The notes below the pieces were generated by a model that did not search any database, was not told the origin of the DNA, and saw only the letters and a program-made list of their open reading frames with translations. DNA of 64,000 bases from Dawidia cretensis (lineage in GTDB: Bacteria; Bacteroidota; Bacteroidia; Cytophagales; Cyclobacteriaceae): the NCBI RefSeq assembly GCF_018598175.1, contig NZ_JAHESE010000029.1:41638-105637 (forward strand), given 5' to 3'. Each line of letters begins with the position of its first letter. Within the stretch, counting starts at the first letter, position 1. Below, one piece after another: positions 43,602 to 52,754 of the stretch. The position numbers and the translations under genes are program-made.

Positions 43602-44905
43602 GCCAGATCCCTGAAATCGAATTTCGTTCCGCGCAGGAAATTCGCGCTGTACAAGAAACGCGGCTGCAACAGCTGATGGTCTACGTAGCGCAGCATTCGC
43701 CGTTCTACCAGCGGCTGTTCGCCACGCACGGTATAGATGCGGGCGGCATCCGGCATTTGGAAGATCTGGCACAGCTGCCGCGCACGTCGAAAGACGACCT
43801 GCAACATTACAATTGGGATTTTCTCTGCGTGCCTCGCAGTGCCATTGCAGAATATACCAGCACCTCCGGCACCCTGGGCAAGCCCGTTACGCTGGCACTG
43901 ACGGCGGCGGACCGCACACGCCTGGCCTACAACGAGTATATATCGTTTTGCTGTGCCGACGGCACGCCCGCGGATACCTATCAACTGATGCTGACACTCG
44001 ACCGCCAGTTCATGGCGGGCATAGCCTACTACGAAGGCATTCGCCAGCTTGGCGCCGCCGTCGTACGCGTGGGCCCGGGACTGCCCGCCATGCAATGGGA
44101 AACGATCGAGCGTATACGCCCCACGGTATTAGTAGGCGTGCCATCGTTCGTGGTCAAGCTACTGGAATATGCACAAGCTCACGGCATCGACCCGGCGAAA
44201 ACATCTGTCAGAAAGGTCATCTGCATCGGCGAAAGCCTGCGTACGGCCTCTTTCGCGCTGGGTGTAATCGGACAAAAGATTCGGGACGTATGGGATGTGG
44301 CGCTATACAGCACCTATGCGTCGACGGAAATGCAAACGGCCTTTACCGAGTGCCGTGCCGGGCAAGGCGGGCACCATCATCCGGAATTGCTCCTGGTTGA
44401 AATTCTCGACGACGCCGGGCAACCTGTGCCCGAAGGCATCCCGGGAGAAGTAACGATCACCACGCTGGGCGTGGAAGGAATGCCGCTGGTACGTTATCGC
44501 ACGGGCGATCTGGCAGCAGCCCATACAGCGCCTTGTTCGTGTGGACGTACAACGTTGCGCCTGGGACCGATTGTAGGCCGCAGACAACAAATGATTAAAC
44601 TGAAGGGAACGACGATCTATCCCCCGGGGATCTTTGAACTACTGAATCAGGTTCCGGCGGTACAAGACTACGTGGTGGAAGTTGTAACGGGTGCGCTTGG
44701 CACCGATGAGCTGCGGCTGCATGTGCTGGTGAAAGAGGCGCAGCAGGAGGAGACGAGGCAACGACTGCCGGCGATGTTCCAGGCAACGTTACGGGTAGTG
44801 CCCGAGATCAGGTTTGTGAGCGCGGTGGAATTGGAACAACTGCAGTTTGGTAAACTGGATCGTAAAGTGCGCCGCTTCCTGGATCACCGAAACGGATCGG
44901 ACTAA
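43598..44905 (+). CDS. PaaK-like acyl-adenylating ligase (starter activation)
   Basis: 435 residues from ATG 43598, overlapping AcpS by ATGA. ANL-superfamily blocks are visible: YTSTSGTLGKPVTLAL (P-loop), YSTYASTEMQTAF, VRYRTGDLA and the C-terminal GRRQQMIKLKGTTIYP. It resembles phenylacetate-CoA ligase. By analogy with ApeH, it probably adenylates 4-coumarate from the ammonia-lyase and loads it on an ACP or CoA. Last gene of the cluster. Confidence 0.88.
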   Translation: MSQIPEIEFRSAQEIRAVQETRLQQLMVYVAQHSPFYQRLFATHGIDAGGIRHLEDLAQLPRTSKDDLQHYNWDFLCVPRSAIAEYTSTSGTLGKPVTLALTAADRTRLAYNEYISFCCADGTPADTYQLMLTLDRQFMAGIAYYEGIRQLGAAVVRVGPGLPAMQWETIERIRPTVLVGVPSFVVKLLEYAQAHGIDPAKTSVRKVICIGESLRTASFALGVIGQKIRDVWDVALYSTYASTEMQTAFTECRAGQGGHHHPELLLVEILDDAGQPVPEGIPGEVTITTLGVEGMPLVRYRTGDLAAAHTAPCSCGRTTLRLGPIVGRRQQMIKLKGTTIYPPGIFELLNQVPAVQDYVVEVVTGALGTDELRLHVLVKEAQQEETRQRLPAMFQATLRVVPEIRFVSAVELEQLQFGKLDRKVRRFLDHRNGSD

Positions 44906-44910
44906 AAAAG

Positions 44911-44942
44911 GAAAAGGTGACACCCCGTCCGGGCATCACCTT
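44911..44942 (-). terminator. Terminator of the 44976 gene
   Basis: aaggtga (44914-44920) and tcacctt (44936-44942) enclose a GC-rich loop. On the minus strand the hairpin is followed by ttttccttttttag. On the plus strand it lies just after the pigment cluster and may also stop that transcript. Confidence 0.65.
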
Positions 44943-44975
44943 AACTCTATCTAACCTACCTGAGTTGGTACTTTA

Positions 44976-45719
44976 TTAACTGACGGCTTTTTCTAACTCG
45001 TCAATTTTATTTTGTGCTTCTGTTTTGCCAAGTGACAAGGAGAGTTTGTACAACTCCAGTGCTTCACGCTGAGTTTCTTTTTTCTTGCGAGGAGCGAACT
45101 TGGTACGTTGTGCTGCAGTCTCAAGCGCAGTAGCTTGTGCGTAGTACATGTCGGCCTGAGTCTTGTTCGCCTGGGTGTTGATCTCTACGACCTTCGTTTC
45201 GAGGTTCGTAACATCTTGCTCACGCATTTTGATGGTTTCATCACGCGTTGCCAGGGTCGAGTCACGTCTGCTGACGGTCATCGCCAGGTCTTGGTTTTCA
45301 CCACGCATTCTTTCTACCTCTTGCTCAAGAGCAGCAATTTGTTGTGTGCTCTTTTCCAGATCGACTCTCAGACGCTTGATGGTCGCAGAGGATGCTTTGT
45401 TGGTCTTTACAGATTTTTCCAACTCGGCAATCTTGTTTTGTGTCTCCTGAATGTGTTGATTGATGCTTTGAAGGCGACCTTTATAGTCTTTGTACGATGT
45501 GCCTTCAATTACATCCGTACGGAGCAACTGCCGATTGGCATCGATGGAGTCAATCAATACACCCACTTCTTCCAGTGTTTGAGCGGTTTGCTGGCTCATT
45601 TGAAGCTCAGTACGGAGTGAATCTACTTCTGAGCGTAAAGCCTGCTTCTCTTTTGTATCACAGCTCCACAGCATGCCGATGATGGGCAGCGCGAAAATTA
45701 ATCTTTTGATCATAGCCAT
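44976..45719 (-). CDS. Coiled-coil lipoprotein
   Basis: 247 residues with lipobox GMLWSC (Cys ~20) after a short signal sequence. The rest is a long coiled coil (LRSEVDSLRTELQ, IAALEQEVERMRGENQDLA) ending in a helical repeat (REALELYKLSLSLGKTEAQ). It is probably an outer-membrane-anchored periplasmic rod. Function unknown. The start may be the Met two codons inside. Single transcript with its own terminator. Confidence 0.65.
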   Translation of the reverse strand: MAMIKRLIFALPIIGMLWSCDTKEKQALRSEVDSLRTELQMSQQTAQTLEEVGVLIDSIDANRQLLRTDVIEGTSYKDYKGRLQSINQHIQETQNKIAELEKSVKTNKASSATIKRLRVDLEKSTQQIAALEQEVERMRGENQDLAMTVSRRDSTLATRDETIKMREQDVTNLETKVVEINTQANKTQADMYYAQATALETAAQRTKFAPRKKKETQREALELYKLSLSLGKTEAQNKIDELEKAVS

Positions 45720-45910
45720 AATTGTTTAAGTTCTGACCGGGTATATACAAACTCGTGCTGACCTTTGGCGGGGAAGCAGCAAAGTGCGGTTTAGGCGCTA
45801 AAATGGGCGTTATAATGATGCTAATAGCTGTAAACGGTTGGAAGTGTTAATTGCCAACTTTCTGATTCTTGGGGAAAAACTCCTCACGTTGGGGTAGGAT
45901 GTGAAAAAAG

Positions 45911-45935
45911 AAGGTCAGGCTAATGGCCTGACCTT
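45911..45935 (-). terminator. Terminator of the 45979 gene
   Basis: aaggtcagg (45911-45919) pairs with cctgacctt (45927-45935). On the minus strand it is followed by cttttttcac. The remaining spacer 45720-45910 shows no other element. Confidence 0.75.
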
Positions 45936-45978
45936 GTGTGTTGTTATCGAAGAATTGCGGGTTACAACATGTATGTGG

Positions 45979-46575
45979 CTACCTGGTCTCCTTTGCGATT
46001 AGCTCGCCTAACTCTTTGCCGCTTTTCGCATAAGCTTCCTGCAACCTTGCGCCGGGATCAAAGTCTGCTCCCCAGACATCCCGGCCAGGGGCTTTCAGCG
46101 CCGAGATACGGGCAATCACCTTATCCTTATGGGCTGTTTCCACAATTGTAACTTCTCCGTCAATAAAAGCAGGCACACGCATTACGCCGACATTCCATCC
46201 AGGTTCGGTGCGTGTGGTGTGGAAGATTAAGGTATACGCTGCTTTCTCATCAACGCTGGAGGTGAGCTTCGCATGTTCGGTAAACAGCTCGCGGAACTTT
46301 GGCGCATAACGCTCCGAGCGGTTATCCACCCATTTCTGCGTAAAGGTGTCGCCACGGCCGGCTTCTTTCTCATTCAGCTCGCCTTTGCGTTTGGTGAGAT
46401 ACTCCTGCTCGGGCAACCCATCTTTGCCGATAGTCATGTTGTCATAGGTAAATTCGGTCATGATGGATTTTTGACCTTTCAGGGGCGCCAGGCTTCCTTC
46501 CAGCACTTTGATTTTCTGGGCATAGCCGGTTACCGACACAGCCAATAGCACGGCAGTGAATGTTTTTTTAATCAT
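45979..46575 (-). CDS. Secreted hypothetical protein
   Basis: 198 residues from the ATG at 46575, which opens a signal peptide (MIKKTFTAVLLAVSVTGYAQ). The mature protein has LTLIF-like and beta segments: AAYTLIFHTTRTEPGWNVGV and PAFIDGEVTIVETAHKDKV. It recalls DUF4136-like small periplasmic proteins but I cannot place it. Divergent from the sialidase-like gene at 46707. Confidence 0.6.
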   Translation of the reverse strand: MIKKTFTAVLLAVSVTGYAQKIKVLEGSLAPLKGQKSIMTEFTYDNMTIGKDGLPEQEYLTKRKGELNEKEAGRGDTFTQKWVDNRSERYAPKFRELFTEHAKLTSSVDEKAAYTLIFHTTRTEPGWNVGVMRVPAFIDGEVTIVETAHKDKVIARISALKAPGRDVWGADFDPGARLQEAYAKSGKELGELIAKETR

Positions 46576-46706
46576 GGTCTTTTGATGAATTAAGGGTTCG
46601 AGTGAAAAAAACGAGGGAAGGGGATATCTAGTTACCACATGTTTGTGTGTGTTTTGCGCGAGTGTCGTATTTTTAACGCGCATCGCGTAACCGACCTGAT
46701 AGACTT

Positions 46707-47951
46707 ATGCACACCCATTTCCTCGGTTTACTGCTGCTGGCCAGCATAAGCCTTCCTGCTGCCGGTCAGCAAAAGCCTACCGCCCTTCCGCTCACGACCG
46801 CACCGGCCGCGTCGTGGCAAGCGTCGGTGGCCATTCACCCAAAGAACCCACAGAATATCGTCGTGGCGACCTCGCCAGGCTCTGTCTATTATACTATGGA
46901 CGGTGGGAACAGCTGGAAACAAACCGGCAATGTACCGGCGGTGGGTGAGCAAGGCGACACGCAGTTGCTATCCGACGGTCATGGCACCTTTTATTACTTT
47001 CAAACCAACGGCCCCGGTATTACCAGCTGCTTCACGTCCCGCGATGGTCAGATTTGGGAGCCGGCTACATCTGTACCCATGGGTGCAAACAAACGAAATG
47101 AGCGGGTAGGTGTAACAGCAGATGCTAAAGGGTCACTATACCTGACGTATACACAATTTGATGCGTACCCCAGCGAAGATGACGCTTGTCGCTCCAGTAT
47201 CTGGATGACGAAATCTTCCAACGGAAAAAAATGGAGTACGCCAAAGGAGATATCACAGACTCCGGGCCGATGCAACGACGTGCGACGTGCCGCGAGCGGC
47301 TCGTTGGCAGCCATCGCAGCCGACGGCAAGTCCTATGTGGCGTGGCTTACCGGGCAAACCATTTTTATGGACCGCTCTTTTGATGGGTCGATGTGGCTCT
47401 CCAATGATATTACGATCACCCGCCTGAAAGCCGAGCCGTTCTATAGCGAGCCAACGCTGCTAGTAGACCGCGCCAAAGGCCCTCGCATGGGCAGTCTATA
47501 CATGTCATGGGCAGACACGCGCAGCGGCAAGGACGATGCGGACATATGGTTTATACGTTCCACCAACTATGGTGACAACTGGACCTCGCCGCAGCGCATC
47601 AACGATGACGCTGCCGGCCAGCAATACCAACCCGCCATGGCGGTAGATCCCACGACAGGTGTCATCTATGTGCTTTATTTTGATCGGCGTGAATCGGAAG
47701 GAGAGGGGCTTGCGACAGCGGTATACCTGGCCTGGTCGGACGACGGGGGCAATAACTTCCATAATAAGAAGATCAGTACGGAATCCTTTCTGGGAGAGAC
47801 CGCCTTGCCGGAACGTGGTTACACCGGCCTGGCTGTACAAAAAGGCATTATTGCCGCCGTATGGGTACAAGACCTGGACGGCAAGCCGGCGGTGTTCACG
47901 GCCACCACTACCCAGGATGCCCTGGGCGTTAAGCAAATCGCAACGAAATAA
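46707..47951 (+). CDS. Secreted sialidase-fold protein with BNR repeats
   Basis: 414 residues with a signal peptide (HTHFLGLLLLASISLPAAGQ). It contains Asp-box/BNR repeats: YYTMDGGNSW near the N-terminus, SYGDNW-like STNYGDNWTS, and AWSDDGGNNFHN. These mark a six-bladed sialidase-type propeller. The catalytic Arg triad, Tyr and Glu of true sialidases cannot be assigned, so it may be a non-enzymatic propeller. Ends next to the convergent FrnE-like gene (0 bp). Confidence 0.72.
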   Translation: MHTHFLGLLLLASISLPAAGQQKPTALPLTTAPAASWQASVAIHPKNPQNIVVATSPGSVYYTMDGGNSWKQTGNVPAVGEQGDTQLLSDGHGTFYYFQTNGPGITSCFTSRDGQIWEPATSVPMGANKRNERVGVTADAKGSLYLTYTQFDAYPSEDDACRSSIWMTKSSNGKKWSTPKEISQTPGRCNDVRRAASGSLAAIAADGKSYVAWLTGQTIFMDRSFDGSMWLSNDITITRLKAEPFYSEPTLLVDRAKGPRMGSLYMSWADTRSGKDDADIWFIRSTNYGDNWTSPQRINDDAAGQQYQPAMAVDPTTGVIYVLYFDRRESEGEGLATAVYLAWSDDGGNNFHNKKISTESFLGETALPERGYTGLAVQKGIIAAVWVQDLDGKPAVFTATTTQDALGVKQIATK

Positions 47952-48653
47952 TTAACAGTTCCCGCCGTCGACGTCGCAGGCTTCGCCGCCACTGGTGACG
48001 TCGGCCGCGTGTGACTGGACAACCTCGCGGAAGGCTTCGACGAAGGTGTCAGCGGCCTGGGCGCCAGACACGCCGTAGCGGTTATTGATAATATAGAAGG
48101 GTACGCCCGTAATGCCCAGCTTATACATTTCCTGTTCGGCCAGCGACACCTGCAGCGGCGCGCTTTCATCGGCCAGTGCCTCTTCTGCCAGGGCCTTCGG
48201 CAGGCCGGCCTGCACGGCTACGGAAACCAGGTTCTCGTCCTTGGACAGGTCTATACCCTCGACAAAATAGGCTTTAAAAAAGCCTTCGGTCACTTCCAGT
48301 TGCTTGCCGGCGGTTCTGGCCTGCTGGATGAGAACATGCGCCTTGCGTGTATTGGGCGAAACCTGTTGTTTATCAAAAGCGAAGGCCAGGCCTTCCGTGG
48401 CCGCCGTTTGGGTGGTCTGGCCGGTAATCTGCTCGTAGCGTTCGTCACTGCCAAACTTGGCGGCGAGGTAGGCTCGCTGGTTGGCACCGGTTTCGGGCAT
48501 CTGCGGATTGAGCTCAAACGGATGATACTCGAGCTCGAAATCGTATTCGGAGGCAAGCTTGCCAATGGCTTTTTCTAATCTGCGTTTGCCGATGTAACAC
48601 CAGGGACATACCACATCCGACACGATATCAACTTTTATTTTTGGCTTATTCAT
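47952..48653 (-). CDS. FrnE-like DsbA family oxidoreductase
   Basis: 233 residues without a signal peptide. The thioredoxin-fold active site is CPWC in VVCPWCYIGKRRLE, and a cis-Pro loop occurs at GITGVPFYIINNRYGVSGAQ. Cytoplasmic FrnE/DsbA-like proteins act on disulfides in oxidative stress; a 2-hydroxychromene isomerase-like role is an alternative. The C-terminal CDVDGGNC adds two cysteines. Divergent from ahcY. Confidence 0.88.
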   Translation of the reverse strand: MNKPKIKVDIVSDVVCPWCYIGKRRLEKAIGKLASEYDFELEYHPFELNPQMPETGANQRAYLAAKFGSDERYEQITGQTTQTAATEGLAFAFDKQQVSPNTRKAHVLIQQARTAGKQLEVTEGFFKAYFVEGIDLSKDENLVSVAVQAGLPKALAEEALADESAPLQVSLAEQEMYKLGITGVPFYIINNRYGVSGAQAADTFVEAFREVVQSHAADVTSGGEACDVDGGNC

Positions 48654-48760
48654 CGTTTTCTCCGTTTTGCTTGGTTAACAGCCAGGTATGCAGAATGGTT
48701 CAGGGCATAAGTTCTGATCGCTAATGCCTTTATGCACAATGACTTTTCAAACCTTTATAT

Positions 48761-48768
48761 TACTTTTG
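48761..48768 (+). promoter_or_regulatory. Candidate -7 element of ahcY
   Basis: TACTTTTG, a full match to TAnnTTTG, 30 bp ahead of the ATG at 48799. No clear -33 TTG. No SAH-responsive riboswitch is recognisable in the leader. Confidence 0.45.
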
Positions 48769-48798
48769 TGTTTCCCAGTTAAGAAAATCATCATAAAA

Positions 48799-50106
48799 AT
48801 GACCGTAGACGAAAAACTCAAATTTAAGGTTAAAGACCTTTCCCTGGCAGCGTGGGGACGTAAAGAAATTAAGTTGGCGGAAGCCGAAATGCCCGGCTTG
48901 ATGGCCATCCGCGAGGAGTTCGGCAAGCAGAAGCCCCTGAGCGGCGCCCGCATAGCAGGTTGCCTTCACATGACAATTCAGACGGCCGTGCTCATCGAAA
49001 CACTGATCGAGCTTGGCGCTGAGGTTTCATGGTCATCTTGTAATATTTTTTCGACGCAAGACCATGCTGCATCGGCCATTGCTGCGGCGGGTATTCCTGT
49101 ATATGCCTGGAAAGGCATGAACGAGCAGGAATTCGACTGGTGTATCGAGCAAACGCTCTACGCCTTCAAAGATGGTAAACCCCTGAACATGATCCTGGAC
49201 GACGGCGGTGACCTGACCAACATGGTGCTGGACCGTTTCCCGGAACTGGTAGCTGGTATCAGAGGTATTTCCGAAGAGACTACTACCGGTGTACACCGCC
49301 TCATCGAGCGTATGCACAACGGCAAACTGCCGCTGCCGGCAATCAACATCAACGACTCGGTAACGAAGTCGAAGTTTGACAACAAATACGGCTGTAAAGA
49401 ATCGTTGGTAGACGCTATCCGCCGTGCGACAGACGTGATGATGGCTGGTAAGGTAGCCGTTGTAGCGGGCTACGGCGATGTAGGAAAAGGCTCTGCTGCC
49501 TCCCTGCGCGGTGCCGGTGCACGCGTGATTGTAACCGAAATCGACCCTATCTGCGCACTGCAAGCCGCTATGGACGGTTATGCCGTGAAAAGAATGGACG
49601 ACGCCGTAAAAGAAGCCGACATCATCGTCACCGCTACCGGTAACTTCGGTATCGTGCTGGGCCGTCACTTCGAGTCGATGAAAGACAAGGCGATCGTCTG
49701 TAACATCGGTCACTTCGACAACGAGATCGACGTAGCCTGGTTGAACAAGAACGCGTCGAAAGACGAAGTGAAGCCGCAAGTAGACCTGTACACGTTGAAG
49801 AACGGCCGTCAGGTAATCTTGTTAGCCGAAGGCCGCCTGGTAAACCTGGGTTGTGCGACCGGTCACCCTTCGTTCGTAATGTCGAACTCGTTCACGAACC
49901 AAACGCTGGCCCAGCTCGAGCTGTGGACCAACACGAAGAACTACGAGAACAAAGTATACATGCTGCCGAAGCACCTGGATGAGAAAGTAGCCAACCTGCA
50001 CTTGAAGAAGATCGGTGTAGAGCTGGAGACGCTTTCTGCCGACCAGGCCAAGTATATCGGTGTAGAAGTAAAAGGTCCGTTCAAGCCCGATTACTACCGC
50101 TATTAA
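48799..50106 (+). CDS. ahcY: Adenosylhomocysteinase
   Basis: 435 residues from ATG 48799 (the upstream 25 codons lie over the promoter). Substrate-binding blocks include [11 protein letters not shown] and [16 protein letters not shown]; the NAD site is [17 protein letters not shown] and the end is the conserved KPDYYRY. It cleaves S-adenosylhomocysteine to homocysteine and adenosine in the methyl cycle, relieving product inhibition of the methyltransferases. Followed by a strong terminator. Confidence 0.97.
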   Translation: MTVDEKLKFKVKDLSLAAWGRKEIKLAEAEMPGLMAIREEFGKQKPLSGARIAGCLHMTIQTAVLIETLIELGAEVSWSSCNIFSTQDHAASAIAAAGIPVYAWKGMNEQEFDWCIEQTLYAFKDGKPLNMILDDGGDLTNMVLDRFPELVAGIRGISEETTTGVHRLIERMHNGKLPLPAININDSVTKSKFDNKYGCKESLVDAIRRATDVMMAGKVAVVAGYGDVGKGSAASLRGAGARVIVTEIDPICALQAAMDGYAVKRMDDAVKEADIIVTATGNFGIVLGRHFESMKDKAIVCNIGHFDNEIDVAWLNKNASKDEVKPQVDLYTLKNGRQVILLAEGRLVNLGCATGHPSFVMSNSFTNQTLAQLELWTNTKNYENKVYMLPKHLDEKVANLHLKKIGVELETLSADQAKYIGVEVKGPFKPDYYRY

Positions 50107-50147
50107 TCTGGCGGAACACGTGGCCTGACGGCCGCCGGCTCACCTTC

Positions 50148-50187
50148 AAAGCGCCTTCCTGCCTCGTTGGGAAGGCGCTTTCTTTTC
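50148..50187 (+). terminator. Intrinsic terminator of ahcY
   Basis: aaagcgccttcc (50148-50159) pairs with ggaaggcgcttt (50170-50181) and is followed by a T-rich run. Confidence 0.9.
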
Positions 50188-50216
50188 CGGCGATCGTATT
50201 TGTATCTTTAACGGAT

Positions 50217-50504
50217 ATGAAATGGATTGTTTACACCCTTCTCTTTGTTTGCATTCTGCAGACAGGCTTTACATCACGCCACCAGGAAAACGTCGAGTTT
50301 GTTTGCATGAAAACACACAAGGCGTCAAACACCTGCCACTTTAATTTTAAAATAGACGGCGCCAGGTTCCGCTACGTAGACATTGGCTGCAAGTACAGCA
50401 AGAAGACAGAGGAGATCATTGAAAAAGCAAAGGCCGGTACGATCGCGCTTTCCAAAGACTGGAAGATTGAGTGTCCTGAGCCGAAGCCCGAGACCGGCAA
50501 TTAA
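50217..50504 (+). CDS. Small secreted cysteine-containing protein
   Basis: 95 residues. Signal peptide (KWIVYTLLFVCILQTGFTSR). Four cysteines remain in the mature part, in VCMKTHKASNTCHF, DIGCKYS and IECPEP, consistent with two disulfides. Its small size and repeated Lys suggest a periplasmic binding protein; unknown family. Confidence 0.6.
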   Translation: MKWIVYTLLFVCILQTGFTSRHQENVEFVCMKTHKASNTCHFNFKIDGARFRYVDIGCKYSKKTEEIIEKAKAGTIALSKDWKIECPEPKPETGN

Positions 50505-50516
50505 TCACACCCATCG

Positions 50517-51047
50517 CTATCCCTGGTGCAGACGCCGGTGCTGAAAGAGGGGCTTGAGAATAGCCCGATCTAACAGGATCCAGCCCAGCACCATGTTGAT
50601 GGCAATGATCGGATACAACAACCATTTTTCTTTCACGGCAAACGACCAGTGTGGCAGGTTCCATTGATCGGCATAGGGCACACCCACCTGTTGCACCGTC
50701 ACGCCGGCAAACATGTCTGACGACAGCCATGTAATTATAATACCTGTAACGGCCAGCACACCTGTTAGCAATGCGGCACTTCGCCACACACGGCGCACCG
50801 GCAGGAGCGAAGCCTGAGGCATCGGTTCCAGCGCTGCCATAACGCGTTGGGTGAATGGCGGCAAGGGGCGCATAACACCTTCTGCCAGCAACACCTGGTG
50901 TATGGTATCAAGATCTTCCACGCGCTGCTTCACGCCGGCATCCTGCGCTTGCAGGTCTTCCAGCCAGGCTTTTTCAGCCTCGTCCAGCGTTCCGTCGAGG
51001 TAGCGGCTCAGGGCGTCATTCAGGGCAGATGTGTCTTTCTTTTTCAT
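50517..51047 (-). CDS. Anti-sigma-factor-like membrane protein
   Basis: 176 residues. The N-terminal ~70 resemble an anti-sigma domain (ALSRYLDGTLDEAEKAWLED, VLLAEGVMRPLPPF) but without the zinc His-Cys-Cys. Two membrane helices follow (~92-109 and ~143-161). It starts 3 bp after the ECF sigma gene, so it is its likely membrane-bound partner. Confidence 0.7.
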   Translation of the reverse strand: MKKKDTSALNDALSRYLDGTLDEAEKAWLEDLQAQDAGVKQRVEDLDTIHQVLLAEGVMRPLPPFTQRVMAALEPMPQASLLPVRRVWRSAALLTGVLAVTGIIITWLSSDMFAGVTVQQVGVPYADQWNLPHWSFAVKEKWLLYPIIAINMVLGWILLDRAILKPLFQHRRLHQG

Positions 51048-51050
51048 GGT

Positions 51051-51605
51051 CTAAAGCGTTAACGCTTCCTGTTGTAAGAGAGTTCTGAGCTCTTCCGCCA
51101 GGCGGAGCCTGGCCCGGTGTATCCGCACCTTTAGGGTGTTGGCGGGAAGATCGGTAATCGCCGCGATTTCTTCCAGCGAAAACTCCTGCAGATAAAATAA
51201 TGTCAGTGCGGTGCGGTCGGCTTCGTTGAGCCGCTCCATGGCCAGCGTGACGTATTTGTGTTTGTCCATCTTTTCCAACGTGCCCTCTGCCGCCGCGGGC
51301 ACGGCAGGATGACCGTTCATGGTATAATACGTGGGCCGGTTCTTGCGCCGGTATCCCAGGGCGGTATTAAACACGATGCGATACAACCACGTCGAAAACT
51401 TCGACTGCCGGTTAAACGAAGCCAGGTGCCGATACGCCTTCACAAACGAATCCTGCGCCGCCTCTTCCGCCTCCGCCGAGCTCTGCAGCACCTTCCAGGC
51501 AATGGTATAGGCATACGCCTGATACTTGTCCACGAGCACAGCATACACCTGCTGGTCGCCCGCCAGGATACGGTCAAGCAAAACGTGGTCCGGATCAGTG
51601 ATCAT
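51051..51605 (-). CDS. ECF-type RNA polymerase sigma factor
   Basis: 184 residues from ATG 51605. Region 2 is QQVYAVLVDKYQAYAYTIAW followed by EAEEAAQDSFVKAYRHL and FSTWLYRIVFNTA; region 4 is LFYLQEFSLEEIAAITDLPA and VRIHRARLRLAEEL. It directs RNA polymerase to a stress or envelope regulon. It is paired with the downstream anti-sigma-like gene; such pairs are usually autoregulated. Confidence 0.93.
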   Translation of the reverse strand: MITDPDHVLLDRILAGDQQVYAVLVDKYQAYAYTIAWKVLQSSAEAEEAAQDSFVKAYRHLASFNRQSKFSTWLYRIVFNTALGYRRKNRPTYYTMNGHPAVPAAAEGTLEKMDKHKYVTLAMERLNEADRTALTLFYLQEFSLEEIAAITDLPANTLKVRIHRARLRLAEELRTLLQQEALTL

Positions 51606-51715
51606 ATTTGGCGTCTTGGACGCGGTGTTTGCAACAGAGGTTACAGGCAAAAGGAAGTTACGACAAAAATAAACGACGCACCTGGCGGGTCGAGATAACG
51701 ACTGGCGGGCAACGT

Positions 51716-51736
51716 TGTTATTTCAAAAAAATAACA
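51716..51736. promoter_or_regulatory. Perfect inverted repeat between ECF sigma and the 51799 gene
   Basis: tgttattt, 5 nt (caaaa), aaataaca: 8-bp arms in the divergent spacer, ~110 bp from the sigma start and ~60 bp from the 51799 start. A candidate operator; two copies of ctggcggg lie just upstream. Confidence 0.35.
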
Positions 51737-51798
51737 TATTCCAGTAACCTGCATCAACACGCCGGTGTCATAGGGCCAAACTTAAAAAGACAAAAGAT

Positions 51799-52164
51799 AT
51801 GGTAGAAGGCATTCTGGCACTTTCGATGGTGATTATCGCCGTCATTGGCGGCATCATCATCGTTCTATACCTCCGAAAGAACCTCAACATCGAGCGCATG
51901 GCGCTTATTGAGCGGGGCAAAGACTTGAAGGAATTGTGGGCCCCTGACCGTGCATCTTCCACGGCGCTCCATATTGCCCTGGTCATGATCGGTGGTGGCA
52001 TCGGACTACTCGTGGGTGATTTTTTAGATCACGTAGCCAACATGGAAGAAGTCGGCTACTTCGCGGCACTCTTTATCTTTGGTGGCATTGGATTAGTAGT
52101 GGCCTATGTGATCGACGAGAAAAAGCGGGAGCGAAGAGAAGCTAAGAAGCGTAGCGAGCTGTGA
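51799..52164 (+). CDS. Small membrane protein (DUF6249-like)
   Basis: 121 residues. Helices at ~5-24, ~57-76 and ~85-104 with a cytoplasmic segment IERMALIERGKDLKEL and a basic tail. The 'ERMALIERGKD' motif is that of DUF6249-like proteins that sit beside ECF sigma factors in Bacteroidota. It is divergent from the sigma factor here and may respond to it. Confidence 0.7.
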   Translation: MVEGILALSMVIIAVIGGIIIVLYLRKNLNIERMALIERGKDLKELWAPDRASSTALHIALVMIGGGIGLLVGDFLDHVANMEEVGYFAALFIFGGIGLVVAYVIDEKKRERREAKKRSEL

Positions 52165-52357
52165 GAAGTGTAGGAGAGTGGGCTGTTAACTCCCACACTG
52201 TAGACTTATTCAACAGAAAATCGTTTGCAGAATCTTCCTGGCTTTGATGTAAGATTTTGATAATCAGATTTTTGGGGAAACTTTGATCGTCGTGGCACAA
52301 CATTGTATATAGTGTAAACAGAATCGAAATTATTGTTTCACTAATAAACTTAAGGTC

Positions 52358-52672
52358 ATGAAAAAAGTAATGTTCGCCCTCGGCGGTTTAGTATTTAGTG
52401 TAGTAGCAGCCAACGCTCAAGCAGCACAACCTAGCAATGCTGCAGTATCAACACCAACAGAACAAACTGCGCCGCAAGACGATAAAGTAAAGATCAAGGC
52501 TGAAGAGCTTCCCCAGACAGTGAAGACTGCCCTGGAAGGTGAAGAATACCGCGGCTGGCTGATCAACTCTGCATACCATCACAAAACAGCTGATACTTTT
52601 GAAGTAGAGCTGAAAAATGGTGCCGAAACCAAGACGATTAAATTCGACAAAGAAGGCAAGAAAATAAGCTAA
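52358..52672 (+). CDS. Small secreted PepSY-like protein
   Basis: 104 residues: signal peptide (KKVMFALGGLVFSVVAANAQ), a Thr/Ala/Gln linker, then a ~60-residue domain (KAEELPQTVKTALEGEEYRG, KTIKFDKEGKKIS) of the PepSY-like/beta-lactamase-inhibitor-like shape. Periplasmic. The 52165-52357 spacer includes TGGCACAACATTGT at 52293-52306, an imperfect sigma-54-like site 52 bp ahead of the ATG. Confidence 0.7.
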   Translation: MKKVMFALGGLVFSVVAANAQAAQPSNAAVSTPTEQTAPQDDKVKIKAEELPQTVKTALEGEEYRGWLINSAYHHKTADTFEVELKNGAETKTIKFDKEGKKIS

Positions 52673-52709
52673 TTATCAACAAGCCAACAACCATCATTTA
52701 ATTAGCAGA

Positions 52710-52743
52710 GAAAGCTGGAAGATATTCCGGCTTTCTTTTTTAT
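52710..52743 (+). terminator. Intrinsic terminator of the 52358 gene
   Basis: gaaagctgg (52710-52718) pairs with ccggctttc (52727-52735, one G-T pair), followed by a T8-like run. Confidence 0.85.
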
Positions 52744-52754
52744 TTTCGGCACGT

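Noticed and set aside
48720-48798. SAH riboswitch ahead of ahcY
   Set aside because: The leader after the -7 element is only ~30 nt and lacks the needed helices.
52293-52306. Sigma-54 promoter TGGCAC-N4-TTGT before the 52358 gene
   Set aside because: Spacer is one base short and the last C is missing; kept only as a comment in that gene's entry.
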